The position numbers were made by a program, and so were the translations under genes. The notes under the pieces were generated by a model, which saw nothing but the letters and a program-made list of their open reading frames with translations, searched no databases and was not told the origin of the DNA. DNA of 46,593 nucleotides from Haplosporangium gracile. Its lineage: Eukaryota; Mortierellomycota; Mortierellomycetes; Mortierellales; Mortierellaceae. Shown piece by piece: positions 11,774 through 23,988 of this stretch. The stretch covers positions 6,497-53,089 of the forward strand of contig JAAAUF010000187.1 of the NCBI GenBank assembly GCA_015499985.1, written 5' to 3'. Every line of letters begins with the position of its first letter. Position 1 is the stretch's first letter.

Positions 11774-14700
11774 GATATGATGGTTGTACTACTAGGGGGT
11801 ATGTATATGAAGGTATGGTGGTACCAGAGCGCGAGAGCAAGAGGAGAGTGAGTAAAGAGGACTGTGCTCTTTTGCTAGCGAGAAAAATAGGGTATAGGTA
11901 TGTGAGGTATGGACTGTTGATTGCGCAAAAAAAGAGGGGTACAAAAGAGAAAAGAGGGTAGGTATGATGATGAGGAGGAGGAGAGGTGAGAGGGAAAGGT
12001 GAAGAATTGAAAAAAAAAAAAATGAGAGGAAAGAAGGGATGGTATTTGAAGGAACCGAAGAGGATTCAGGACCAGGGTCAGAGTTAAGATGTGAATACCG
12101 AAAAAAAAATGAGAAAAGATAAGCAAGAAAAGGAAGAGGAGTCAAGGGGGAGGAGGAGGAAGAGGAAAGAAAGAAAAGAGAAGAGAAAAAGAGGAGAAAA
12201 GATAACCGAAAGGGAAAAAGAAAAAAGGGAGGGAATTGAAGAAGGGGCGAGTGAAATTGAAGTGTGTATGTGGATGGTGGTATCTATCTACATGGTGGTT
12301 AGTATGGGTGCGATGGTACATGAATGGTGGGATAAACAAATAAAATAAAAAGCGATGATGTCGAATGTTGATATGTTCGCTCTCACCCCAGGGGTAGGGG
12401 GGCAAAGCGTTCTTCTACTTCGCGAACAAAAAAACTCAGACAGACAGACAGGTCAGTCTGGCAATCTGCCTGGCAAGTGGCAAGGCAGCATGCCAAACCA
12501 TGTCATCCATCCCTTTATTCGTTTATTCATACAAGTCATTCAGTCTGTGTCTGTGGACAAAGAAAAAATGAGAAAGGCCATCGTCATTCATCTTCATCTT
12601 TACATAAACAAAGCAAACATAAGAGGGGGTTTCGTACGCGGTGAACCGTGCGAGGACGACTGAGAGAGAGGAAACAAACACGCTGATGTTCACAGACATC
12701 CACTCATTCAATCATACCTGGACAGGATAGAACACAAACAACGCGTCTGTCGCAAAAAGAAGAAAAACAAGGGCTCAAGGAAAAGAAGGTAAGAAAGAGA
12801 GAAAACGGTGTAGAAGTTGATGTTGAAGGGATGGACGGTCGACGACGACGATGGCGATGATGATATTGACAATGACAATGGGGATGATGGTGATACTCAA
12901 CAGAGATAGCCACACACATACACGCACACACACACACTCACACACATACACACACATACACACACATACACCTCCCCCNNNNNNNNNNAAAAAAAAAAAA
13001 AAAAGAAAAAAAAAATGGATAGACGATAGAGAAAAGTGAGGAAAGGGAAAAGGAAAGAGGGTTCTTTCAATGTTGAGCAAAGTCAAAGGAATGGAGGAAA
13101 GAAAAGGAGGATGTTGGGCCGGTTCAATAAACAAAAGGGAGGGAAAGGAAAGAGACGAAAAAAAGCAACATACAACCTTACTTGTTTCAATGTAAATGAG
13201 CAACATCCACGGACTATTAGTATGTAGCCTCACCTAAGGCAACTGTCAAAAGCAAGCCCCATGACAACAGCAATGCTAAATTGAGTCTATGTGTGTGTGT
13301 TAAAGCATTCATCGCCTTGTCAGACTCCATGGCCCATCAAAAAGGCATGCTCATTAACCAGCCAGCTCACTCAATCATATTACTACCGCTCACTAGCCCA
13401 ATGAGACACACATAGCCAAAGGCAACAACAACAACGGCAACAAAGGGCGGTTATTATGCTTCTACAAGGGTAAACCATCGTCTGCAAGCACAAGCACAAC
13501 ATCCGTTGTCCTGTTTCCTTCTTCCTTTTTTACTTTTTACGCCCATGTAGTCTCTCGCATTGTTGACTCGTGTTGCTTGTTGGTTGCCCTTTATTTTGCT
13601 TCATCCTTATCATTATTTCAGGCGTTGCCCCCCCTCCCCCCCAATACTTTTTATGTTTCGTTGCAAGGTGCCATACAACAGTGCAGCAAATGCACCTTGC
13701 CTGTTTGTGTGCTTGAGTGTGTATGCTTGAACCGTCAACAGCAAGAACGGAAACAAATAGTCTTCTTTGGATGAACTAAATCTTGATCCGCTCCGATCTC
13801 AGATGGACTTTACTACCTGTACACAACACACACACACACACACACAGTGCACACATTCAAGCCATCATAGTATCCTTTCTTCTTCCTCTTCACCCTTCTG
13901 CCTTACTCCCTTCCACCTTTGTTGGGGGCTATGTGATTTCCAATCTATTCCTTATTGTATTGTCTGCACGTATCAATCGCTGATTCAGTCATTTGTTGTT
14001 GATATTTTGCATCCCGAGGAGGGCTGACAAAAACGCAGTAGAGAATCAAGCGGCGCAAAAAAGAGATTGTGTATTCTAGATGAGTACTCTTTGCAAGATA
14101 GATAGAAAGGACATTTGACCTTACACATCATAGAAAGGCAGAAGAAGGGCGCGGTATATTTTTATTACATATTTTGTAATTTTGGAAAGGAAGAGGAACT
14201 CATTGTTTAAAGTATTAGATAGGACATCGTATATGCTTCTTGTTGTGGCACTGTCGCACTTTGTACCTGGCGACACTTGTTTATAAGCAAAAAGGGACAA
14301 GTCAGCATGTGGTTGTTGTTACACACTTGCGTGTTGGGAGGGTTGTTTGAGTCGGCGATTGAATATACGAGGGTGACATGGTGGATGTGGCCACAAGCGT
14401 TGTTTTCCCCTTTGGCTCTCGTATTCTTTCCGCTTTGCTCTCGTCGTTTCTATCCTTCGCAATAGCAATTTGACCGCCACTATCTTCTTGCTTGCTGCCG
14501 GAGAACGGATGGATGTGAAAAGGTTGTGGATTTCGCAATAAAAAAGGTCCATGGGGATGGCGAGAAAAAGTTTTTTTTAGACAGGAATTGCAAGGCCAAT
14601 TGCGTCTTTTGATCTTAGCAAGCCAGTACAATAAACAGGAATCGAGAAAAAAAAAAGAGATGCATGTATGCATGCAAACAATGCAAAATAAATAATAATA

Positions 14701-16087
14701 AAAACTCGGAGCCCTTTATCCAGCGACCACAAAAATGGTTGGCTGTCGTTCGTTCAACTGGGTGTCCTCGACCTTGTGCAACTTTTGCGGGAGTTCAGGC
14801 AGAGTTATGTAAGAGAAATTACTTTTACCTTGTGATAAACACAAAGAGGGGGAATCTTCCTCCTTCTGGTTAGAGGAGAGGAATTTCGTTCTCCATCCTT
14901 AGCCTTGCCCTTCCCGCCTTCTAGGTTCAGTTGGTATGAGAGGATGTGTATATTGCACTTTTCTGTTTTTGAATGACAGATGGTTTCTTGACTCAACCTG
15001 ACGCGGCTTGAAAAATACTATTGACAAATTTGCTCCTGATCCTGACCCTCGATGCAACTTCGGCCGGAAACGACTCGACTTGTCTGACGAAAACAAGAAA
15101 AAGAGTCTGCCAGTTAAAAAAGAAACTGCGCTTGGACCAATTTCCTACCTCAGCCAGCCCCAGCTACTTCATCTTCTCCTCCGTCTGTCATCCTTTACGT
15201 CTTGATTTTTACGTCGTTTTGTCGGCCTTCCTCTTTTGCCTGGTCGTGTTCTCTTTCAAGTCGCGCCAGAAACTTTTGATCTAGACTTTTCCATCTTCTC
15301 TTCCTCCCCCCATTCTTCAACATCCGTTTGCTTTCTCTCCTCCACTACCTCCTTGTCAGTCCCTGGTGTCTGTGTGCGTTTGTTTTTGTTTACGTCTAAA
15401 AACAAGTTGTCAATGACGCGGGTTGGCTTTTTTTGTTCTTGAAACTCAGCAAAAGCTAGTGTCCTTTGTTTTTTCGTGACACACCACACCCTTACTTTGC
15501 TCCTATTCCAGTTTGTATTTTTTTGAACCCAATTGCATGGTTGTTTCTATCCGAGCGCGATTTTTTTGTGAAAAGTTGACAGAGGAGAGCAATGAGCAAA
15601 AAAAAAAGAAAAAAGGGGAGTGGGGGAGGACAAACAAAGACAAAAACTGCTATCTTGTTGCTTGGAACTCACAAGTGGAGAGGAAAAGGTGAGCAAGTTT
15701 GCTCTCATTGAGGCCAGTGAGCACAGAGGAACAGAAAGAGAAGTGAAAAGCGCTCAGGCCCGATGAGCTCAATACACAAAAAAACAACCATCCTTCGTCC
15801 ACGCTCTTGCCCTGCCCTTCTCTTCCGCCTTGCCAGCCCTTCCCTGAATTTTGCCAGCTCATCCAGGAGGTTCGTCGGAAAAAAGTCAAGAAAGTGAGCT
15901 CAGCAAGGCAGACAGACCGGCATATTAGAGCGAAAAAGGAGATATTAGGCATTGGTAGAAAAAAAGGAGGACGACTGTCATTATGCACCAGCAAAAGAGT
16001 CTAGGGGAGTATATTGCTTTTGTACGCTGGAAGAAAACAAAATGGTCTGCGAAGGTACTTCTTCCTCTTCGTGCGACAATGGACTAC
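11774..16087. other. 4.3-kb intergenic region, repeat-rich, no supported gene
   Basis: Purine-rich sequence at about 11780-12250 is CT-rich on the minus strand and is probably the promoter of the gene starting at 11773. CA microsatellites lie at about 12910-12973 and 13827-13846. The 10-N gap is at 12979-12988 and is followed by a poly-A run. From 13200 to 16087 I find only short open frames with no family signature. A CT-rich plus-strand stretch at about 15150-15360 resembles a promoter but leads to no gene that I can see. Towards 16087 the region holds the 3' flank of the helicase gene. Confidence 0.6.
12910..13015. repeat. CA microsatellite, 10-N assembly gap and poly-A run
   Basis: Imperfect (CA)n with CATA interruptions runs to about 12973. 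It is followed by ctccccc, ten N at 12979-12988, and 27 nearly pure A up to 13015. The N run has a fixed length, so it is probably a scaffolding gap placed where low-complexity sequence broke the assembly. The true distance is unknown. Confidence 0.95.
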
Positions 16088-19000
16088 TTACTCAAAGTCA
16101 TCAAAGTCGTCGTCGTCATCAGCGATCTCCTGGATGTGTCCAGTGCGGTTTCGTCGACTGCCATTGTTGTTGGCCTGACCAACAAATTCGTCTTCAACAG
16201 CATCGACAAAGTTATCATTACTATCGTTGTCGCCCTCATCTTCATCGTCGTCGTCCGAGACGGCAATGACTAGTTTGCGATATTTTGCGGTTGGACCTGT
16301 CACTGTAGCAGAGGTAGTGCCAGTTGCCCCGTCGCCACCAAGTATCCGTCTCTTGTTCTTGGACCGATTCACGATGGGCGCGAAATCGTCATCCTCCTCG
16401 TCTATGTTGTTGCTCTGATTGTCGTCTTCATTCAGAAGGAGTTGAATGTCGCTCTCCGAAAAGTCATCCCCTTCAAAGTCACCCTTGGCGGACAATGACA
16501 ACGAAGATGCGGCCCTCTTCTTGTTGTTGTGGGCGCGAGCTCCTCCATTTGATCCTCCTTCTCCTCCTGATGGTGTTCGCACTTTGATCGCTTTAACCGG
16601 GATTTCCTCCGCACTTCTCGACGGATGCCGACCAAACTCCACCTTGACGGGTGGTAACGACATTGACGGTTGCTTTGTCATAAATGGACTCGCCCTTGGT
16701 CCGTTCACAATGTACCTATCGACCCGTCCAAACGCAATACCAAACAGAACCCACATTAACCTTGTTAGTGTGAAATTGCGGGTGAGCGAAGAAGTAGGGG
16801 AAGTGGTGGACGCTTTCACTAGAAGGTTCGATAGTGTTTGTCGTTCGATGCTAGGGAGAGGTGAAGAAGACAGACAGTAGACTTACGCGAGAGTAGAGTA
16901 GGCCGTGAAATGAAAGTCCTCCCGAAGGTATGCGCCAACAATAAGATGGTTGATGATCCTCTCGTAATCCTGGACAATGTGTACAGCACCAGTTAGCACG
17001 TCGTTAGAAATCGTCGTGTCACTTCGATGAGCACTGTGAGGCAGAAAGGGTAGAGCAAAACTTACATCCTTGTTGGGGCGCTTGGATGCAACTTCGGTGT
17101 TGTATTCCTCGCGCACAATCTTAGCGATGGACCGGAATGCACCGACACCTCGCCATGCTTCAACAAGTTTGTTCAACGTCACGCGGTCCTTTGCATCCTT
17201 GAGACGATTAAGCAGTAGACAAAGGGCCCGCACGTCAGTCCTGACATCGTCCGTCTCTACATCCTGTCCGGCCAAGACGCAGTTGTCGCAGAAGCCGCAG
17301 GGCGGTAACCGTACCGAGAGGTGTTTTGAAAAGTGAACATCAAAGAGCTGGTGTCGGCATGACCTGACGTTCTGCGCATATCGGACCATGCTGTAGACTG
17401 CACAACATACGATGACTCTGGTTAGGCTCGCATCCTTTGTTATCTATGTCAATAGTTCCGACATCAATTTGGCGGCAAAAAGTCAAAACGCAACGCACCA
17501 TTGGTGAGGCCCTCGGGCTCGGTGACACAAAGTGTTGACAGCCGAGAAGCGTCCTGGTCACGGTATAGTAGTAAACAATCTGCTGGCAGTCCATCGCGTC
17601 CAGCACGACCGGATTCTTGATAGTACCCTAGTGGAAGTAAACGAAAAGACGCGGAATTGTCAGCATAATTATTATTTAGTGCCAAATATGAATGTCAAAC
17701 CAAAGAGACAAGGGAGGAGAGACGAACCTTCGAGTGACTTTGACATGCAAGCATGGATGACGAAGCGGACGTTAGGGTGGTTGATGCCAAGTCCAAAGGC
17801 AATGGTGGCACAGACAACTTGGATACGGCCGTTTCTCCAGTACTCGTGAATAAGCTCCTTCTTGTCGTCCTCAATATCAGCATGATAGGCGCTAGTTGCG
17901 ATATGTCCACCACTGGCCTCCGCGATTCCAGATGCAAATACGTGGGTGTCCTTCTTGGAGAGACAGTACAGAATGCCGCCGTCTTCTCTGTGATGAGTCC
18001 GAATATAGTCAGCGAGGAACTGGAATGTCTCTTGATTGGCACTGGGTCGAGTCATCACTTTGTAAGCGAGGTTGGGTCTGAAGAGCGGAGTGTCAAAGAG
18101 CAGAGTTCCGTTGTTTGAAGGGCCGATAGGTCCCATGTTGAGTGTCGAAAGCACCGACTCGATCACGTTCGGAGGTGCGGTTGCTGTCAATGCCATGATG
18201 GGTGTGTTGGGGAACAGGACGCGAAGGATGCCGAGTTTCTTGTAGTCTGGTCGGAAATCGTGTCCAAGGTTGGAGCAGCAATGACATTCATCCACGACAA
18301 TTCGGACGAGTCGACTGTTAGCATAGACCTTTTCGAGGTGATTCATGAACCGCTTGGACTTGCTGATCTTTTCCGGTGTAACATAGACCAGTTTGAGAGC
18401 GGGGCCAGAGTGATCGGGGCTATCCTGGGTGTTGGTCTTGGGTTGTACAGAGTTTTTTGATCCCTTTTTGGACGTTTTTGGTGCCATTGGTCCGAGCATG
18501 GCGTCCATGATACGCTTGGTCTCCTCTGAGGTTGTGTATGAAGTCAGCATGCCTACGCCGATCCCTGCCTCCTCCAGATGAAATGCTTGGTCCCGAATGA
18601 GCGACAGTAGCGGTGATATGACGAGTGTTATTCCTGTGCCTATTAAAGCCGGTAGCTGATAACAGAGGGATTTGCCACCGCCTAATATATGTCATTCACC
18701 ATGCACACAGGTGGAAGGTAATATCTCGCTTTATTAATATGCTCTCTGACACATTCTACGTCCGAAGTACAACACACACGGTGTACGGTACCTGTGGGCA
18801 TGAGGACGAAGGTATCGCGGTTGTCCAGAGACGCGTTCATGACGTCAAGTTGCTTGTCTCTCCATTGTGCGATATTCCAGTGGTTCGCGGCAAGTTGTTT
18901 GAGCTCTGCCGACCAGTCAAAGTCCTCGCGGCCATAGTCCTTTTCGGGTACTGCAGGTGAAGCAGGCGCTGTGTTTGTAGGGAGGTTGGCGAGGAGGCTA

Positions 19001-19107
19001 TCGCGGTACTCTTCGAGTTCTATGCGACGACACTTGAGGGTTGTGATTTGCTCCTCGATTGCCTCCAGCTCGAGGTCGATGGCGTCTATTTCGTCCTGTG
19101 TTGACAT
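16088..19107 (-). CDS. RECQL1-like RecQ family DNA helicase
   Basis: Six exons are read on the minus strand: 19107-18792, 18681-17728, 17627-17499, 17397-17066, 16969-16887 and 16715-16088, giving about 813 residues. An N-terminal coiled coil (ELEAIEEQITTLKCRRIELE) like that of human RECQL1 precedes the helicase core. Visible motifs are Walker A PTGGGKS (residues 104-110), DECH (236-239), FRPDY, ATIAFGLG and YYQESGRAGRDG. A zinc-binding module has four cysteines (SCRHQLF to PPCGFCDNC). A winged-helix end (LREDFHFTAYSTLAYI) aligns with RECQL1 residues KEDYSFTAYATISYL. RECQL1 is an ATP-driven 3'-5' DNA unwinding and strand-annealing enzyme acting at replication forks and in repair. Two points are odd. 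The aromatic-rich loop reads SNLGHDF instead of SQWGHDF. The last ~200 residues are a Ser- and Asp/Glu-rich extension ending DDDDDFDDFE. The gene is transcribed divergently from the SAPS gene. Confidence 0.93.
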
Positions 19108-19795
19108 TGTTTGTTGAGTGGCAGCGTTTTCTTGTCGTATTTTAAAAAATGACTGAAGTTCCCTTGTCGAGTTGATCCGTGTCTTCCTATAGTGCTTGTA
19201 CTCTCGGAGGTGTTTTTGTTTTAGGATGTGTGTATGTGTCTGTCAGTTTGTTTCCATGTCGATTTGTCTAGTGCGCCGTTTATTCGTGTTCGTGTCTGTG
19301 TGCTGCCCTGTCACAAGGTTTGTTGACTGTTGAGGACAAATATGTGAGTATCAAACACCTTTCTCGCTTTGGGACTACCCGTCCAGCTCAGCCAGTTGGT
19401 CACGTTTTTGCCCTTCTTTCAAATTTTTCGACGAGCGAGTTGGTTGCCCACTGCGGTCAACTGCCCACAGCACCTTCAAAAAACAAAAGATTCAGCGAAG
19501 TCGAGGAGGTTGTTGGATCCAAAAGCAGACAGACAATCAGCAACTTCAAATTCCACTTCACACTCCTCCTGTCAGGATTACACGATTAACACACGACTTT
19601 CCTTCCCTTCTTCTTTTTTCTTTTTTCTTTTCTTTGCTCCATCTTTCCTTCTTTCTTCCTTTTCATCAAAATAAACTCTTTTCTTCTCTATCCCCTCTTT
19701 CGAACAATCCCCTCTCCACTCCTTTATCTTACCTCATTCTCCTTCCTCCTGACCCTTTCACTCGACGACAACCAGCAAAACAAGTCCCTTTCTAC
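19108..19795. promoter_or_regulatory. Shared divergent promoter of the RecQ helicase and SAPS genes
   Basis: 688 bp separate the two start codons, 19107 on the minus strand and 19796 on the plus strand. The right third (about 19580-19760) is CT-rich on the plus strand, as before other genes here. I see no clear TATA box for either direction. Overlapping or shared control is inferred from the arrangement alone. Confidence 0.6.
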
Positions 19796-22700
19796 ATGGT
19801 CAAGAATACCGCAAAGCGGGAAAAGAGTCGTACTTGGACACCCTCAACGTTCACTACCGACGGAAACGGACAAGGTCATTCCTCTCCTCTCCAGGCCATC
19901 AGCGAGCACGCAATGGACGAGGACTTCATCAATACTACTCCTATCACTCCTGGTGTCACTATTATCCACTCCGCTCTCTCTTCAACTTCAGAGAACAACA
20001 ACAGCAACAACAACAACAACAACAGCAACAACCGCAGTGGTGATAGCAACGGAAGCAGCGGTGAAAGCGACGACCACAGGGACGACGTCGATGAAGACGA
20101 AGACGTAGACAGCCACGACAACGACAACAACGACGACAACGATGACAGCGACGACAACGACGATCGTGATGATAACCGCCGTGACAGCGAGGACGACAGC
20201 AGCAGCTCAAGCCAGGACCACGAAACCTCCGACGACAGCGACGAGAGCGCCGATGCCAACTCGGACGAGAGCGTCCTCCGACGACTCAGCCAGCGGATCG
20301 ATGCCCCCAAGCGCAACCGCTCAGGATCAGTTGGCAACAAGGCCAAGAAGGTCGCCGTCGGCCTGTTAATCTCGCCCTCAGCCTCGTCATCCAAGATCGT
20401 CTCCGCCACACCTACCAGAAAGATCACGAAAAAGTCCAAGGTCTCGGTCAAGCCTAAATCCAGCAAGGGCTCCTTGAGCAGCGCAGCAGCCCGTCAAGCC
20501 ACAGAAGATGCCAAACTGGAAGCTGCCAAGCCTATTGTCAGTCGCTTCCTTGAGCTCGAGAATACAAAACTCAACGACAAGCTGCTTCAGGTCTTTATGA
20601 TCAGCGGTAAATTTTTGTCCTCATCACGCGCATGATATTGCTTGTGCCTGTGCCAATTGCTCAATTACTTCGCTTTGTTTGAAAATGAAACAATGCTGAC
20701 ATGGCCAATTTATCATGCATCTATCTGTGATAGGTATGCTTCCGTTTGTCATCGAGTGCATCACCCGTCTGGATCCAGAAATTGCAAAGGAGTTGAACGA
20801 GGACATGGGCGACGACGAGACCAATCAGGAATCAAAGTTCATGACCCGCCTCAAGTACAGCAGGAGAAAGAGGGATTATGCCGACATCAGCCTCATGAAA
20901 AAGTCATACACCACCATGAACTTTCTTATCCGCACCGACGTCTACAACGAGTTCATCCTCAGCGGTAGCCACCAAGTCATCGGTATATTTATAATTGGAT
21001 TGCTGACGCATTGTTCTGGATCAAGGGTCTTTGTTATTGTTTGGAGCGCATTTCAGTGCCTAACAGCTCTTTTTCTCCCTTCACCGTCTGCGGAACTTGC
21101 ACTCTACGATTAGTTAGGGAGCTGTTCAAGATCTTCAGGCCAGAGTCCAATGGCAATTTCTATCACTTTCAAAAGGTGTTTGAGACCATCCTGAAAAAGT
21201 TCAGATCCCAGACTATGGTGACCCTATTTGAGGACGTTGATTTAGCGACAGGACAGGCCAAGACTCCTTTGATTTTTGAAATGCTACCATTTTTAGATCA
21301 AGCACCTGTAGCTCTATCCATGATCAAGGTCCTCTTCCCCGCATACACCTACGGCTTTGCGGAGAAGGTTCAGGACTTTTATCGCGTCCTTCAGCGTGGA
21401 CATTTTATGGAGATGCTCCTTACCATGGTCACCCTCGCTGATGGTAAGCAAGTCCGAGAATGAAAGATTTGACATTTGGAGTACTTTGCATCTTGACAAT
21501 TTCAGGGACTCATCATTTTTATATTTATTTGGTAGACCTAACTGCAAGTATGGGCGATTTTGTTGTTTCCATTTTGGACGAGGCCACGCGGTCAAAGGAT
21601 GCTAAAATCTTTTTCTCGTGTCTGAGTGATGATCCCATCTGGGCTGAGCGTCTTGTTCAAGGGGTCCAGTCCGACTTGCCAGGGAGACGACACAGTTGTA
21701 TCGAGATTATATACTCCATACTCGTCCGCAGGTATATTCATATATTTCAGTTTGTGATCGTTCCGCAATGCCCGACTAAGAAAGCTGTCTCGTTCTACAT
21801 TGCTGACCTTGATTTTTATTTCCATCGTCAAAATAGTATCCAATTGCCATTCCAGGATATGTTCGCCAATAGCATCTACATCACGGAAAAGTCGTACGAC
21901 AGGGTGGATTCTTATCTGGAGCCGATTGCCGCCGGATTTGGCAAGCACCTCGGCGCGCATATACCCAGCCTCTGCGACGCTTTCGTCGGATCCAAAAATG
22001 CAGGAGAAGTGTAAGGCACTGCCCTTTCTTGCAACTGCCAGATTCCGGTTGATTCACTTTGGCATCATGCCATAACAGGATTGTTAACATTTTTTGTCCC
22101 GCTGGTTGTTCGGAATAGTGTGGAGCTGCCAGGATATACAGTGCCCAAGTCTTTCACAGTGGCTCGACTCTGGCTTTTGGACTCAATATATCATTGCTTG
22201 AACGATGTCAAGGAGAACCCATCACTCCTAGAATCGATCCCAGTCAACTTTTGGTCAAGTCTTGTAGACAGTTTTATTCAGTTCCGGTATGTACTATCGG
22301 CTCATTCAGGACCTGGATGTTTTTGTATCCACCCCACGTAAACGTTGTTATCCTTGTTTACTAACTCACATTTCTCTATGAATTGTTGACATTAGGTTCA
22401 ACAATGCGTTCCATGTGCATTTTTACAAGATATTCAGGGTGGTCCTCTACTCGGAGCAAGCTTCAGTGTACGACCGTTTTTTCATACAAACGGGCTTTAT
22501 TAAGCGGTTGATTGGACACTACTTGGACGCAGAGGAACCTACAGGATCAAGGGGATATATCATTTTGATTTTGAACTGTCTCCGTCTCTCGGCTGACGTG
22601 GAGCAGCGAGCTGCGGAAGCCAAAGACGAAAACGCCATGGAGGAGGAAGTTAAAGAAGGAAAAATCTCTGAGACTTACTGGACAGACACTCTCCGGGATC

Positions 22701-23875
22701 ACGCGGCTTGGAAGGATTTCGCGCCGACCCTTCGTCATGCGACTTTGAAGCAGACCCGGGACACCCTGTGCAATATGGATCCCAACTTACGGTTCCAGTT
22801 TGCTCCCCTCCAATCAAGACATTCCACTGAGTCACCCATGACTAAGCGCCACATTGGTATTCCTGGCGTATCAGCTCGTGGCACTGAAGGCATCGATCTT
22901 GGATCTCAATGTAGGTTTCATATATATGCCGCCTGTTGGCTATTTATTTATTTTCGCAGCATCACAGTATCTTATCTCTCTTTTTTTTTTTTTTTGCTAA
23001 CATAGATGGAAACTCACTTGGATTTGGAGTGCCGATGAAGTACGACCCTGCGGCGGATGCGGAAGAGCTTGAGAAGCAGGAGCAGCAGAAGGAGCTGGAA
23101 GTTCAGAAGGCTCTCGCCAACATGATGCCCAGCGTGGATTGGAAGTTGATCCCTCCCCAGCGAGTGATTGACGCGATGAGAATAGCGAACGCAGCCAGCA
23201 AAGCTGCTGGGAGTAAGGTCAAGCTAGCAGCGACCTCTGGAGATGCATCATCAGAAACCAATGGCACGAAGGCGGGCGCGACCGCATCGGCTGTAGGAAC
23301 TACAACGGGAACAGCAGCAGCGGCGACGGCAGTAACGACGACGACCAAGTCCAAGAAGAAAAAGAAGAGCAAGAAGAAACGGCCGAACAGCAGCGCCGCA
23401 ACTGGTGATACCAGCGGCGAGGACGAGGAAGCGGGACATTCAGATGGTTCGAATTCATCAGCCAATGGCTCGATGTCGTCTGATATGTCTTCAGGGGACA
23501 GCTCTGATGGTGGGCACGAAAAGGACAGTGGGACCGAAGGAGACGACACATCGGAGGACGAGAGCAGGCAAAAGAACGAGTCGGACAGTAATAGTACGAC
23601 AGGACTGACAGAGACTGAAGAGGAGCTGTTAAAGCGACGCAGAGAAAAGAAGCGAGAGAAGAAGCGGAAAAACAAGATGAACAAGAAGAACCGGGTCGCA
23701 AACGAGGCCTCTCAGGCTGATGCCAGGTACGTTTTCATGGATCGTATTCTTGTGCTGATGAAGTTATGTCACTTGGCAGCCCCATCTTTTAATTCATTGA
23801 TCCCAGAGCTAACCCTCACTGTTTTTTTCTTTGGTCCTGGCAAAAAGCAGCGACGCAATGGATTTGTGGGGCTGA
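19796..23875 (+). CDS. SAPS-domain protein (Sit4/PP6 phosphatase-associated)
   Basis: Nine exons: 19796-20606, 20734-20982, 21114-21443, 21536-21731, 21837-22010, 22119-22286, 22396-22910, 23006-23726 and 23851-23875, about 1,062 residues. The central ~550 residues form an alpha-helical repeat array matching the layout of SIT4-associated and PP6 regulatory subunits. Examples are FYHFQKVFETILKKFRSQTM, FEMLPFLDQAPVALSMIKVL, ERLVQGVQSDLPGRRHSCIE and FTVARLWLLDSIYHCLND, then RFNNAFHVHFYKIFRVVLY. Such proteins bind the Sit4/PP6 catalytic subunit and steer it to substrates in cell-cycle and TORC1-linked pathways. The match is by pattern, so the family call is moderate. An N-terminal extension of about 230 residues is very rich in Asp, Ser and Asn. 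The C-terminus has a basic KKKKKSKKKR patch, an acidic block and a final DLWG. Exon 4 could instead begin at 21506, adding ten residues in frame. Confidence 0.72.
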
Positions 23876-23988
23876 AGCGGCCCTATTACCCTTACTCGAC
23901 TAATCGGCAAAACAAATAAACAATAACGACAATCAGGCTTTCATTTCCTGTACGTGCCCCAACGCTACCCAAAGCAATAGCGAAATTA

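Noticed and set aside
12640..12665. Small GC-rich near-palindrome (cgtacgcggtgaaccgtgcg)
   Set aside because: Only a few base pairs of stem. No tRNA arm structure or repeated context was found around it.
13577..15442. Short plus-strand frames between the gap and the helicase gene
   Set aside because: Each is under about 90 codons, compositionally biased, and without splice-compatible neighbours or family motifs.
23727..23919. Read-through of SAPS exon 8 to a stop at 23919
   Set aside because: A GTACGT donor and gcag acceptor remove the hydrophobic stretch and give an ending SDAMDLWG, which is more natural. Still, the last exon is tiny and could be wrong.
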